Source: Sporomusa ovata DSM 2662
Lineage (GTDB): Bacteria > Bacillota > Negativicutes > Sporomusales > Sporomusaceae
DNA: 64,000 bases
Direction of reading: 5' to 3'
Assembly (NCBI RefSeq): GCF_000445445.1
Contig: NZ_ASXP01000002.1
Location: forward strand, 620,001 to 684,000
Positions within the stretch are counted from its first letter, which is position 1; each line of letters starts with the position of its first letter. Under the pieces are notes generated by a model. It saw only the letters and a program-made list of their open reading frames with translations, did not search any database and was not told where the DNA came from. Position numbers and translations under genes: made by a program. Positions 52,920-63,357 of the stretch are shown one piece after another.

Positions 52920-54368
52920 ATGCTAAATGTATTATTTGTAGCATCTGAAGCAGCGCCATTTGCTAAAACGGGTGGCTTGGGTGATGTAATTGGTTCTTTG
53001 CCCAAGGAACTGAGTAACCTGGAGATTGATGTTCGGGTCATTATGCCAAAATACAGTGCCATCCCCGCCGGGTTTGCGGAGCAGATGGTACAAAAGGCAA
53101 TCCTTACTGTACCTGTGGGCTGGCGCCAACAATATACCGGGCTGTTTGAACTTGCGCATCAGGGGGTTACCTGGTATTTTGTCGATAATGAGTATTATTT
53201 CAAGCGTGACAGCCTGTATGGTCATTACGACGAGGCCGAGCGTTTCGCCTATTTTTGCAGGGCAGTGCTGGAAGCTTTGCCTCAGCTGAATTTTATACCT
53301 GATATTATTCATTGTCATGATTGGCAGACAGGGCCGCTGGCAGCCATGCTCAAGCTGCAGTATCTTGCAAGAGCCGAATATGCAGCAATCAAAACAGTAT
53401 TTACCATCCATAACTTAATGTACCAGGGGATTTTTTCGGGTGATATACTGAATGATTTGCTTAGTTTACCAAACAGTGCCTTTACAGCCGATGGCCTGGA
53501 ATTTTACGGACAGGTGAATTATTTAAAAGCCGGGCTGGCCTTCAGCGATGTTGTTACCACTGTCAGTAAGTCGTATGCCGAAGAGATACGGCAGCCGTAT
53601 TTTGGCGAAAATCTGGATGGGTTCCTGATTAAACGGCAAGCTGACATCTATGGTATTATTAATGGCATTGATTATGAAGTATATAATCCGGCTGGCGATC
53701 CAGATATTTATAGCAATTATACTTGGTCGGACAGTAGCAAACGGCTTGACAACAAGCTTAAGCTGCAAAGTGAGTTAGGATTGCCTGTAGACAAGCATAT
53801 TCCGCTTATTGGCATTGTCTCCCGTCTGGTAGCATCGAAGGGTTTGGATTTGATTGCCCATGTCATGGAAGAATTGTTAGCTCTTGATGTACAGGTGGTT
53901 GTACTGGGAACAGGGGAAGAACGTTATGAGAAATTGTTTCGTGATGCAGCTTGGCGTCATCCGGCTAAGGTAGCGGCAAATATTTATTTTTCGGATACGT
54001 TAGCCCACAGGATTTATGCCGGCTCAGATTTGTTTTTGATGCCCTCGCGGTTTGAACCATGTGGCATTGGTCAAATGATTGCTCTTAGGTATGGAAGTAT
54101 ACCCATTGTGCGTGAGGTGGGCGGCCTCAGGGATACTGTTATTCCTTTTAATTTAGAAACAGGGCAGGGTAATGGTTTTGTCTTTACCAACTATAATGCG
54201 CATGAGATGCTCTGGGTAGTTGAGCAGGCGGTAGAACTGTACCAGGATAAAACACAGTGGCATAAGTTAATTAAAAATGCCATGCGGGCTGAGCATAGCT
54301 GGCAACAATCAGCTAGCCAGTATTGTCAGCTTTATGAGAAGTTAACAGGGAACAAGGCTGTATTGTAA
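52920..54368 (+). CDS. glgA: Glycogen synthase
   Basis: The 482-residue GT5 enzyme elongates glycogen from ADP-glucose. The N-terminal KTGGLGDVIG ADP-glucose loop, HCHDWQTG, TIHNLMYQG and the C-terminal PSRFEPCGIGQM with EVGGLRDTV are all present. Length is normal. It begins one base after the glgD stop, so it is tightly coupled within the operon. Confidence 0.97.
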   Translation: MLNVLFVASEAAPFAKTGGLGDVIGSLPKELSNLEIDVRVIMPKYSAIPAGFAEQMVQKAILTVPVGWRQQYTGLFELAHQGVTWYFVDNEYYFKRDSLYGHYDEAERFAYFCRAVLEALPQLNFIPDIIHCHDWQTGPLAAMLKLQYLARAEYAAIKTVFTIHNLMYQGIFSGDILNDLLSLPNSAFTADGLEFYGQVNYLKAGLAFSDVVTTVSKSYAEEIRQPYFGENLDGFLIKRQADIYGIINGIDYEVYNPAGDPDIYSNYTWSDSSKRLDNKLKLQSELGLPVDKHIPLIGIVSRLVASKGLDLIAHVMEELLALDVQVVVLGTGEERYEKLFRDAAWRHPAKVAANIYFSDTLAHRIYAGSDLFLMPSRFEPCGIGQMIALRYGSIPIVREVGGLRDTVIPFNLETGQGNGFVFTNYNAHEMLWVVEQAVELYQDKTQWHKLIKNAMRAEHSWQQSASQYCQLYEKLTGNKAVL

Positions 54369-54448
54369 CGTGAGCTGGTAAAAATTTTCAGGTGCTTTTT
54401 ATGCGTTGGAGATGGGGACTGGAGTTGATTTTTGAGGGGGATGGATCA

Positions 54449-56890
54449 ATGTTTGAATCGAAAGAGCAGTTTAAACAAGCGTTTATTGAGAAAATCCAGA
54501 CTCTGTTTGGGCAAAGTCTGGAGGAATCGTCAACTGCTGCTAAGTATGAAGCCTTGAGCACGCTGATTCGCGAGATTATTAGCAAACGTTGGTATCAGTC
54601 CAATCAACAATACAGCATTAGTAAAGAGAAGCAAGTGTATTATTTCTCCATGGAATTTTTGCTCGGACGGCTGCTGGGCAGTAATTTGTTTAATTTGGGG
54701 ATAACTGAAATCTGCTGTCAGGGACTCAAAGAATTAGGTATTGAGTTAACCGAGTTGGAAGCAGTAGAGCATGATGCGGGGCTTGGTAATGGTGGGTTAG
54801 GTCGCCTGGCTGCCTGTTTTTTGGACTCTATGGCATCATTGCATTTGCCTGGGCATGGCACTGGTATTCGTTTTCGCCATGGGATGTTTGAACAAAAAAT
54901 TGTCGATGGCTATCAGGTAGAACTGCCTGATAATTGGCTACGGGACGGCTATGTTTGGGAAACGCGCAAGGTTGACCGTGCAGTAACCGTTAAGTTTGGC
55001 GGCAATGTTCATATGGAGGAACAAGGCGGGCGGCTTATTGCTATTCATGAAAACTATGAGCGGGTGCTGGCCGTACCGTATGATGTGCCAATTGTTGGTG
55101 CCAATTGTAATACGGTTAATACCTTGCGTCTATGGAGTGCGGAAACCAATAATTTTGATCTTTCCTCGTTTAGTAAAGGCGATTTTTTAAAAGCGGTGGA
55201 AGAAAAATATTCATTGGAGGCCACCTCGCAGATTCTCTATCCTGATGATAATTACCCTGAGGGCAAAACGCTCAGGCTAAAGCAACAGTACTTTTTTGTT
55301 TCCGCCGGTTTGCAAAGCATTGTACGGCGCTACAAGCGGACCCATGGCGGGTCTCCGGCTGATTTGGCCAATTTTCATAAAAAAATAGCTATTCATATTA
55401 ATGATACTCATCCGGCACTGGCAGTTCCGGAGCTAATGCGCATCTTCATGGATGAAGAGGGCTTGGGATGGGATCAGGCTTGGCACGTGACTCGAAATAC
55501 GATATCGTATACCAATCATACTATTTTACCGGAGGCGCTGGAAAAATGGCCGATTGAACTTGTTAAGACATTATTGCCGCGAATGTATATGATAATTAAC
55601 GAGTTGAATGAACGATTTTGTGCAGCTCTTTGGCAAAAATATCCTGGCGATTGGGAGCGAATCCGGGGAATGGCACTTATCGGTGACGGCTATGTACATA
55701 TGGCGCATTTGGCGGTTGTTGGCAGTTACAGTGTTAACGGTGTGGCCGAAGTACATAGTAATATCCTCAAAAATGAAGTTATGGCACCCTTCCATGCTTA
55801 TTTCCCTCATCGCTTTACGAATAAAACGAATGGCGTTACCCATCGCCGCTGGTTGGCCAAAGCCAATCCTCAGCTTGCGGCACTGATTACCGCGAACATT
55901 GGTCCGGGCTGGATGGCCCATCCTGACGAACTGGCAAATTTGCACCGCTTTGCGTATGATTGTGCTTTACAAAAGGAAATAAAGGCTGTTAAGCAGGCTA
56001 ATAAAGAGCGGCTGGCTAATTATATCCAGGCAAAAATGGGCATAACTATTGACGTAGATTCTATTTTTGACGTGCAGGTAAAACGTATTCATGCCTATAA
56101 GCGGCAGACCCTGAATGCCCTCCATATTCTGGATTTGTACAACCGCCTTAAAGCCGACCCCGGGCTTGACATTGAACCGCGTACGTTTATTTTTGCGGGT
56201 AAGTCGGCTACAGGCTATTATCTGGCCAAACGGATTATTAAGTTTATCAATACATTGGCTCAGGTTATTAATAATGATCCGGCTATTGATGGCAAAATCA
56301 AGGTGGTTTTTTTGGAAAACTACAGTGTTTCCCTGGCTGAGCTTATTATTCCGGCGGCTGATGTCAGCGAGCAGATATCAACAGCCAGTAAAGAGGCCTC
56401 AGGCACCGGTAATATGAAGCTGATGATGAACGGAGCTATTACGATTGGTACGCTTGACGGTGCGAATATTGAGATTAAAGATGAGGTTGGTGATGATAAT
56501 ATTGTTATTTTTGGTCTGACAGCAGAGCAAGTGATGAACTATTATAAATTTGGCGGCTATAATGTCCTTGATGTATATAATAACAATCCCCGGCTTAAAT
56601 TGGCAGTGGATCAATTAATTAATGGTTTTCTGCCAGTTAGCCCGGATGAGTTTGACAGTATTCACCACTCACTCATGCGTACCAATGATGAATATTTTGT
56701 ATTGAAGGATTTTGCAGATTATGCGGCTGCGCAGGAACGGATTAATAGCCTGTATAGCAAGCAACGCTGCTGGCAGGCGATGGCCATTAACAATATTGCT
56801 TTTTCCGGCCGGTTTGCCAGTGATCGTACGGTATCGGAATATGCTATTGGTATTTGGAAGATTAAGCCGGTAGTTATTAGAGAAAATTAA
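54449..56890 (+). CDS. glgP: Glycogen phosphorylase
   Basis: The 813-residue PLP enzyme releases glucose-1-phosphate from glycogen. The PLP-lysine motif is ASGTGNMKLMMNG near the C-terminus. EHDAGLGNGGLGRLAACFLDS and NDTHPALAVPELMR are further signatures. I use ATG 54449, with GAGGGGG upstream, rather than an upstream in-frame ATG at 54392 that adds 19 atypical residues and lacks a clear ribosome site. It lies in the operon after glgA and before the amylase-glucanotransferase fusion. Confidence 0.96.
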   Translation: MFESKEQFKQAFIEKIQTLFGQSLEESSTAAKYEALSTLIREIISKRWYQSNQQYSISKEKQVYYFSMEFLLGRLLGSNLFNLGITEICCQGLKELGIELTELEAVEHDAGLGNGGLGRLAACFLDSMASLHLPGHGTGIRFRHGMFEQKIVDGYQVELPDNWLRDGYVWETRKVDRAVTVKFGGNVHMEEQGGRLIAIHENYERVLAVPYDVPIVGANCNTVNTLRLWSAETNNFDLSSFSKGDFLKAVEEKYSLEATSQILYPDDNYPEGKTLRLKQQYFFVSAGLQSIVRRYKRTHGGSPADLANFHKKIAIHINDTHPALAVPELMRIFMDEEGLGWDQAWHVTRNTISYTNHTILPEALEKWPIELVKTLLPRMYMIINELNERFCAALWQKYPGDWERIRGMALIGDGYVHMAHLAVVGSYSVNGVAEVHSNILKNEVMAPFHAYFPHRFTNKTNGVTHRRWLAKANPQLAALITANIGPGWMAHPDELANLHRFAYDCALQKEIKAVKQANKERLANYIQAKMGITIDVDSIFDVQVKRIHAYKRQTLNALHILDLYNRLKADPGLDIEPRTFIFAGKSATGYYLAKRIIKFINTLAQVINNDPAIDGKIKVVFLENYSVSLAELIIPAADVSEQISTASKEASGTGNMKLMMNGAITIGTLDGANIEIKDEVGDDNIVIFGLTAEQVMNYYKFGGYNVLDVYNNNPRLKLAVDQLINGFLPVSPDEFDSIHHSLMRTNDEYFVLKDFADYAAAQERINSLYSKQRCWQAMAINNIAFSGRFASDRTVSEYAIGIWKIKPVVIREN

Positions 56891-56909
56891 ATCTGGAGGT
56901 AGACCGGGA

Positions 56910-59900
56910 ATGAATGAGTACTGGATACTGCATGACTCCCACAACACGGATTTTCGCAGCCCCTTTGGGGCTGTTTCTTGTCGTACAGAGATCACGCTAA
57001 GACTGCTTATTGCCGGGCCGCAGCAGCCTGCTTCGATACTTGTAGATGCTGTGCAGCTGCGGCTGTGGCAGGACGGTCTTGGAGAAACTATCATTGACAT
57101 GCGAGTTAGCAAAAAACAGCAGGACCGGTGCTTATATGAGGCTGTTTTTCTTGTTCCGGCTGTACCCGGTGTTCTTTGGTACTACTTTATTGTCAGGCAG
57201 GGCGGACAAATTTCTTACTATGGCAATAATACTGAAGAAACAGGCGGTGTGGGGCACATTGCCGCTAGCCCGCCTCCTTCCTACCAGATTAGCACATACC
57301 TTCAGGGAACGGCTACGCCTGGCTGGTTTAAGCATGCGATCGTCTATCAGATTTTTGTTGATAGATTTTATAATGGGCTGGGTAAAGTTCTAAACCCTCG
57401 TCCGGGTAGTCTCATTCATGCCAATTGGCAGGATACGCCAATATATACCCGCGATATGGATACTGGTGCTATCCTGGCCTATGATTTTTTTGGCGGCAAT
57501 CTGGCCGGGGTTATCTCCAAGCTGCCATATCTGGCTGAATTGGGCGTAACGGCCATTTATTTTAACCCTGTATTTGCGGCACCTTCAAACCATAAATATG
57601 ATACAGGAGATTATCACAGTATTGATCCTATGTTTGGCGATAATGACGTATTTATCCAGTTGTGTGCTAAAGCCAGGGAACTGGGCATTGCTATTATTTT
57701 AGACGGTGTATTCAGTCACACCGGCAGTGACAGTATCTACTTTAACAAGGAAGGCACTTATGGCGCAGTTGGCGCATACCAATCTCGGGAGTCCCCATAC
57801 TACTCCTGGTACAAATTCAGTGAATATCCGGATAAATATGAGTCCTGGTGGGGAGTAGATAATCTGCCCAATGTTAACGAGGAAGATGAATCCTACCAAC
57901 AGTTTATCATTGGGGCTCCTGATAGTGTGCTTAAACAGTGGCTTACGATGGGGGTAAAAGGCTGGCGACTGGATGTAGCCGACGAGCTGCCGGAAGGTTT
58001 TTTGAAAAAATTTTATAAAACACTCAAGCAAACCGACCCGGAAGCTGTGCTAATTGGCGAGGTGTGGGAGGATGCTTCCCGCAAGGTGGCTTACGGTCAG
58101 TTGCGGCAGTACTTTAATGGCACTGAACTGGACAGTGTGATGAATTATCCCTTCCGCCAGCTTGTACTGGATTTTATGCTGGGGAAGAAAGAAGGCCAGG
58201 CTGTGCAGCGTGAGCTGTTTAGCTTGTATGAAAATTACCCGAAAGAAAATTTTTATGCCACGATGAATATTATCGGCAGTCATGATGTGCCGCGCATCCT
58301 GACACTGCTGGCCGAGGCACCGCCTGAGGGTAGTCAGAGTAAGCTTGGCATCTTTAAACATAAGCTTTCGCCTGCAGAGCGTGAACTGGGGATTGCCAGG
58401 CTCAAACTTGTTGTATTGTGGCAAATGACCTTTCCGGGAACGCCTTGCGTCTATTATGGGGATGAAGCCGGACTTGAGGGGTATAGCGATCCGCTAAACC
58501 GTCGCACCTATCCCTGGGGACAGGAACAGGCAGACCTGGTATCCTGGTATAAGCAGGTAATAGGGCTTCGCCGTCAATATATGGTATTGCGGACAGGCGA
58601 ATGGCTGCCGCTGCTAACAGAGTGTGATGTGTTCGGTTATATACGCCGCATCCGGGGCGGGCAGGATGTTTTTGGTGAGTTAGCAGCAGATAATACGGCT
58701 GTTATTGTGTTTAACCGCAGCCGGCACCAGTCAGCCAGTGTCCGGCTTGACACCATGGCGTGGTTTGCCGACCAGGATTATATTATGGATGTGCTGACTG
58801 ATGAAAAAATACCATTGCCAAATAACAGGAAGTTGGAATTGGTGTTGCCGCCGCTTAGCGGCAGGTTGCTAATCGCCAATCCTGATCGATCAGCAGAGCG
58901 GCAGCGGGTAAGTGGTATATTACTACACCCGACGTCCTTGCCTTCACCATTTGGCATTGGGGATTTAGGTCCGACGGCGTACAAATTTATTGATTTTTTA
59001 GCAAACGCAAAACAACATATATGGCAAATTTTACCGCTAAATCCAGTCGGTTTTGGTGAGTCGCCCTATCAGTGTTTGTCGGCATTTGCGGGCAATCAAT
59101 GGCTGATTTCACCGGAAAAATTGCTGACAGCCGGCTGGCTGAGCGAACAAGAACTGCTGCTAATAGACGTTAGCAAGCAGGATTCCGCCAATATTAATTT
59201 TTCTCAGGTTAAACATGGCAAAGAAACGGTTTTTCGTTTAGCTTTTGAACGTTTTAGACAGTCGAAAGAGACAACGGCTTATCAAAGCTTTATCCGGGCG
59301 TCCGGTGACTGGCTGCCGGATTATACGCTGTTTGCTGCCCTCAAAGAGCGGTTCAGCAGTTTGCCCTGGAACCAATGGGATAGTGATATCAGGCAGCGGG
59401 AAGCTGCGGCTATGGACTATTACCGGCAGGAAATGGCAGAGGAAATAGCATATCAGTGCTTTTTGCAATTTGTCTTTTGGCAGCAATGGCAAGAGGTAAG
59501 AAGCTATGCCGGCCGCCAGGGAATCCGGCTGTTAGGCGATATGCCGCTATTTGTGGCTCATGACAGTGCTGATGTTTGGGTCAATCCGGAGCTGTTTCAA
59601 CTGGATAGTAGGGGAAATCCGGAGAAGGTAGCCGGTGTACCGCCCGACTACTTCAGTGCCGATGGACAATTGTGGGGCAATCCGCTCTATGACTGGGGAC
59701 AGCAGGCTAACGATGACTACCGCTGGTGGCGGCGGCGGCTGGCGTGGCTGCTTACGCTGGTTGACAGTATCCGCATTGACCACTTTCGGGGCTTTGAAGC
59801 TTACTGGGAAATTCCCGCTGGTGAGCCCACGGCTGTCAAGGGCCGCTGGGTATCCGGGCCAGGTGCTGCATTCTTTGCCGTACTGGAACGGTATCTGGGG

Positions 59901-60410
59901 AAACTACCATTAGTGGCAGAGGATTTGGGCAGTATTACGCCTGCTGTTAACCGACTAAAACATAAATTTAACTATCCAGGCATGAAGGTGCTGCAGTTTA
60001 GCTTTGGTGATGGTAATTCAGCACCGGAGTTTCCTCACAATACCGGCTTTAATACTGTTGCATATACGGGTACCCATGATAATGATACTCTTTTAGGTTG
60101 GTATCAAAAACTGGGTAGTACTCAGCCTAAGCTGCAGCGCATTATTCTGGATCATCTTGCCAGGCTGAATGCCGACGGCGATAAAAGTGACACCGGTGTG
60201 TGTCGGCAGCTTATTCGCCTAACCTATCAGAGTCAGGCAGATACAGTTATTTTGCCGCTGCAGGATGTGCTTGGCTTGGGTACAGCCGCACGGATGAATA
60301 CCCCAGGTACGGTAGGGTGTAACTGGAACTGGCGGGTGGAGCAGGGGCTGTTTACAGCTGAGGCTGCAGCTCGCTTGCTCAACTGGACAAGGCTTGGCGG
60401 TCGTGGGTAA
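56910..60410 (+). CDS. Fusion of GH13 amylase/neopullulanase-like and GH77 4-alpha-glucanotransferase
   Basis: This 1166-residue protein joins two enzymes. Residues 1-130 resemble a CBM34-type beta domain, and 140-560 a GH13 catalytic domain with VYQIFVDRFYNG, DGVFSHTG, GWRLDVADE (Asp near 355), IGEVWED (Glu near 384) and GSHDVPR (Asp near 457), followed by a C-domain. Residues from about 668 form a complete GH77 domain starting SGILLHPTSLPSPFGIGDLG, with RIDHFRGFEAYW, VAEDLG and THDNDTLLGW. The first half should cleave alpha-glucans, the second (MalQ type) transfers glucan chains. Together they may replace a debranching enzyme. There is no signal peptide. Confidence 0.93.
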   Translation: MNEYWILHDSHNTDFRSPFGAVSCRTEITLRLLIAGPQQPASILVDAVQLRLWQDGLGETIIDMRVSKKQQDRCLYEAVFLVPAVPGVLWYYFIVRQGGQISYYGNNTEETGGVGHIAASPPPSYQISTYLQGTATPGWFKHAIVYQIFVDRFYNGLGKVLNPRPGSLIHANWQDTPIYTRDMDTGAILAYDFFGGNLAGVISKLPYLAELGVTAIYFNPVFAAPSNHKYDTGDYHSIDPMFGDNDVFIQLCAKARELGIAIILDGVFSHTGSDSIYFNKEGTYGAVGAYQSRESPYYSWYKFSEYPDKYESWWGVDNLPNVNEEDESYQQFIIGAPDSVLKQWLTMGVKGWRLDVADELPEGFLKKFYKTLKQTDPEAVLIGEVWEDASRKVAYGQLRQYFNGTELDSVMNYPFRQLVLDFMLGKKEGQAVQRELFSLYENYPKENFYATMNIIGSHDVPRILTLLAEAPPEGSQSKLGIFKHKLSPAERELGIARLKLVVLWQMTFPGTPCVYYGDEAGLEGYSDPLNRRTYPWGQEQADLVSWYKQVIGLRRQYMVLRTGEWLPLLTECDVFGYIRRIRGGQDVFGELAADNTAVIVFNRSRHQSASVRLDTMAWFADQDYIMDVLTDEKIPLPNNRKLELVLPPLSGRLLIANPDRSAERQRVSGILLHPTSLPSPFGIGDLGPTAYKFIDFLANAKQHIWQILPLNPVGFGESPYQCLSAFAGNQWLISPEKLLTAGWLSEQELLLIDVSKQDSANINFSQVKHGKETVFRLAFERFRQSKETTAYQSFIRASGDWLPDYTLFAALKERFSSLPWNQWDSDIRQREAAAMDYYRQEMAEEIAYQCFLQFVFWQQWQEVRSYAGRQGIRLLGDMPLFVAHDSADVWVNPELFQLDSRGNPEKVAGVPPDYFSADGQLWGNPLYDWGQQANDDYRWWRRRLAWLLTLVDSIRIDHFRGFEAYWEIPAGEPTAVKGRWVSGPGAAFFAVLERYLGKLPLVAEDLGSITPAVNRLKHKFNYPGMKVLQFSFGDGNSAPEFPHNTGFNTVAYTGTHDNDTLLGWYQKLGSTQPKLQRIILDHLARLNADGDKSDTGVCRQLIRLTYQSQADTVILPLQDVLGLGTAARMNTPGTVGCNWNWRVEQGLFTAEAAARLLNWTRLGGRG

Positions 60411-60484
60411 GGTAACAGCATGATGGTGGATATGCAAATAATACCAACAAAAATTGCATAGGTATGCAATTCTTGTAAACACGT

Positions 60485-60515
60485 ATTACCTGAAAATAGC
60501 GTATTTTCGGGTAAT
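60485..60515 (+). terminator. Hairpin after the glycogen operon
   Basis: ATTACCTGAAAATA (60485-60498) pairs with TATTTTCGGGTAAT (60502-60515) with one G-T pair and a three-base loop. A T-run is weak. A smaller palindrome AATTGCAT/ATGCAATT lies at 60452-60471. The 279-base gap also has a TATAAT at 60581-60586. Confidence 0.6.
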
Positions 60516-60689
60516 AGTGCTGTTTAGGGTTAATTTTCTCTGGCATGATTATTGCATCATAATTGAGCAGTATTGTTATATATAATGTGTTAAAGCTTTT
60601 TGCAGCAGGTGGTGCTTTGTCAATACACTTACCTGGGTCTGCAAACTTGTTTAATGCGGAATATATAGAAATGGAGAGCGTGATTATTC

Positions 60690-61073
60690 ATGAATATATT
60701 GCTGGTTGATGATGATGCTGGCTCTTTGTTAGGCATGAAATTTGCAATTGAGATGATGGGTTATACCTGTGATGATTGTTTATCGCCGCTGGAAGCCATT
60801 GAGAAGTATTTTCCTGAACGTCATGATGTCGCAGTAATTGATTACCAGATGCCTGGCTTAAATGGTTTTGAGGTATTACAAAAAATGCGAATCAAGAATC
60901 CTGCGCTAAAAGCCATTATTATATCTGGATGTATCAATATCAAGGCTGAGACTGAGGGTCAGCCCTATATTTTATTAAAGAAGCCGTTGGGAGACGACTT
61001 TTTTCAGGCGTTAAAAGAGATCGAGATAAGCAGTATGCAGGCAGGAACTACTTTGCGGGAAAATGTAGAGTGA
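60690..61073 (+). CDS. Stand-alone receiver-domain response regulator
   Basis: The 127-residue protein is a single receiver domain with acidic pocket DDD (7-9), phosphoacceptor Asp near 51 (VAVIDYQMPG) and conserved Lys in LLKKPLG. The Thr of the switch is Ser in IIISGC. It resembles CheY or Spo0F in size, but the partner kinase is unknown. It lies immediately before a chemoreceptor gene, which supports a link with chemotaxis. The start is ATG 60690. Confidence 0.88.
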   Translation: MNILLVDDDAGSLLGMKFAIEMMGYTCDDCLSPLEAIEKYFPERHDVAVIDYQMPGLNGFEVLQKMRIKNPALKAIIISGCINIKAETEGQPYILLKKPLGDDFFQALKEIEISSMQAGTTLRENVE

Positions 61074-61105
61074 AATAAATTTTTGCAATAAAAGGGGTGG
61101 ATAGA

Positions 61106-63085
61106 ATGAGTTTAAAAAAGAAGCTTACGTTAATCTTTTCGGCATTATCTATAGTAATTCTCTTAGTGTCGTCAATCGCGGGTTATATGTTTACTAAAGA
61201 ACAAGTGCTTTCAGGAATTCAGGCAGAAATGACGTCAAGTGTAAATGCTCATGTAAACAAACTAGATGGTTGGCTTATTGGGAAAGCAAAAATGTTGGAA
61301 ATAACAGCTAGTACGCTGCAAAGTTCAGTTGGTGACAACGAAATAACCGTGCCCATGTTGGCCGGTTATAAAACTGTGGACAAAGAGATATCTGATGTGT
61401 ATTTTGCTTCGGTAGCAGGCCAGCTTGTGGATGGAAGTGGCTGGCATCCCCCTGCTGGTTATGACCCGCGTACCCGGAGTTGGTACAAGTCAGGCATAGC
61501 GCAGGAGAAACTTGCTTTTGGTGAGCCTTATTTGGATGGAGCAACTAAACAAATGGTGGTACCGGCGCTAATGCCCTACAAAGGATCGACAGGCCAATTA
61601 CGCGGAATTATGGCTCAGGATATCCAATTGCAAACACTTGTTGACAATATACAGAGTATCAACTTAAAGGGCCAGGGCTATGCCTATTTATTTGACGCCA
61701 AAGGCTTCATGCTGGCTCACCCGGACAAGGAGATAGTATCTAAGAATATCTTTGATGAGGACAAACTGAAAAATATGTCAGCCTATTTCAAAGAGATGAT
61801 AGGTAAAGATCAGGGCTTTACCAAGTACAGTGAAAATGGTGAAGTCATGCTGGTGGTTTATCAAAAAGTGCCGTCAACAGGCTGGACTTTGGCAATCAAT
61901 GTACCTGAGAAGATTGTTTTTAAACCGTTGGAACATTTGCAATGGCTGTTGCTGATGATAGCCATGATCGCTGTTATCCTAGTGGTTGCAGTTACTTTTG
62001 TGACAGTTAAGCGTATTGTCAATCCAATAGAGGTTTTGGCTGGTCAGGTGGATTTAGTAGCTGGCGGAGACCTTACTGTACAATCACAAATTGACGGTCA
62101 AGATGAAATTGGCAAGCTTGCGACTGGTTTTAATAAAATGGTGCATAATTTGCGCAATTTGATTGTACAAGTGAGTACTAATGCCGAACAGGTAGCGGCT
62201 TCGTCGGAAGAATTTACCGCAAGTGCCCAGGAATCGGCGCAGGCGTCCAATCAAGTGGCAGGCTCGGTAACCGAGATAGCTGCAGGTGCGGAACAGCAAT
62301 TGGCTGCGGTAGGACAAACTGCAAGTGTCGTGGAAAAGATGACAGCAAGTATTCAACAGGTGGGTGACGGGGCCAAACAAGCTGCGGCGACATCCTTACA
62401 AGCTGCAGAAAAGGCTAAAGAAAGCGGTACTTCCATTAACAAGGCAGTTACCCAGATGGGGCGGATTGAAAAGACAGTTAATACATCGGCTGAAGTAGTT
62501 GCCGATTTAGGAGAACGGTCCAAAGAAATAGGGCAGATAGTGGACACAATCGCAGGAATAGCTGGCCAGACAAACTTATTGGCACTTAATGCGGCAATAG
62601 AGGCTGCACGGGCAGGGGAACAAGGTCGCGGTTTTGCGGTAGTGGCCGAAGAAGTTCGCAAATTGGCAGAGCAGTCCCAGGATGCGGCAAAAAAAATTGC
62701 TGATCTAATCGGTGAAATTCAGCGGGAAACAGCGAAAGCGGTTTCAGCCATGGACAATGGAACACGTGAGGTTAGCCAGGGAGCAGCGGTTATAAAGATT
62801 GCCGGTATTGCATTTCAGGAGATTGAGGAAATGGTCGTGCAAGTGTCAAATCAGATAGCCGAAATATCCACAGCCATGCAACAGATGGAAATTGGCAGCA
62901 GGCAGATCGTTTCTTCCGTGAAGGTCATAGATGATCTGAGCAAAATGGCAGCAGGTGAAGTGCAGACAGTGTCGGCAGCAACGGAAGAACAAGCGGCATC
63001 GATGCAGGAAATTGCTGCATCAAGCCAATCATTGGCAAAAATGGCAGAAGAATTACAGCAGGCTGTTCGGCAATTCAAAGTGTAA
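61106..63085 (+). CDS. Methyl-accepting chemotaxis protein with dCache sensor
   Basis: The 659-residue chemoreceptor has a membrane helix at about 9-29, a dCache sensor (30-275, with YDPRTRSWYKSG), a second membrane helix (about 283-305), a HAMP domain (305-360) and a long coiled-coil signalling domain. The hairpin tip IAGQTNLLALNAAIEAARAGEQGRG is nearly invariant in the family. I take ATG 61106, nine bases after AAAAGGGG; the GTG at 61097 overlaps that ribosome site. The ligand is unknown, though the sensor motif resembles those binding amino acids or amines. A terminator follows. Confidence 0.95.
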   Translation: MSLKKKLTLIFSALSIVILLVSSIAGYMFTKEQVLSGIQAEMTSSVNAHVNKLDGWLIGKAKMLEITASTLQSSVGDNEITVPMLAGYKTVDKEISDVYFASVAGQLVDGSGWHPPAGYDPRTRSWYKSGIAQEKLAFGEPYLDGATKQMVVPALMPYKGSTGQLRGIMAQDIQLQTLVDNIQSINLKGQGYAYLFDAKGFMLAHPDKEIVSKNIFDEDKLKNMSAYFKEMIGKDQGFTKYSENGEVMLVVYQKVPSTGWTLAINVPEKIVFKPLEHLQWLLLMIAMIAVILVVAVTFVTVKRIVNPIEVLAGQVDLVAGGDLTVQSQIDGQDEIGKLATGFNKMVHNLRNLIVQVSTNAEQVAASSEEFTASAQESAQASNQVAGSVTEIAAGAEQQLAAVGQTASVVEKMTASIQQVGDGAKQAAATSLQAAEKAKESGTSINKAVTQMGRIEKTVNTSAEVVADLGERSKEIGQIVDTIAGIAGQTNLLALNAAIEAARAGEQGRGFAVVAEEVRKLAEQSQDAAKKIADLIGEIQRETAKAVSAMDNGTREVSQGAAVIKIAGIAFQEIEEMVVQVSNQIAEISTAMQQMEIGSRQIVSSVKVIDDLSKMAAGEVQTVSAATEEQAASMQEIAASSQSLAKMAEELQQAVRQFKV

Positions 63086-63165
63086 AATTAGAGCAATATT
63101 GTGCATGAATGAAGGAACATCAAAAATAATCGATTTTAGCGGTATTGTGACCAATTTAAGAATAA

Positions 63166-63197
63166 ATAAAATAGGCGGGTGTACCCGCTTATTTTAT
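63166..63197 (+). terminator. Terminator after the chemoreceptor gene
   Basis: ATAAAATAGGCGGGT (63166-63180) pairs with ACCCGCTTATTTTAT (63183-63197) with one G-T pair. A T-rich tract is part of the right arm. Confidence 0.8.
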
Positions 63198-63357
63198 TTG
63201 CAGATGCGATAAATGTGTTTTAGCAGGTATATGCCAAGATATATTGCACGATTTTATGTTGAGTTTTTATCGCAACGGACAGGGATTTTGCAAAGATTAT
63301 CGAAAATATGAAAAATACTATGTGATAATACTGTCAGTGTGAGGCTGGTGCGAAATA

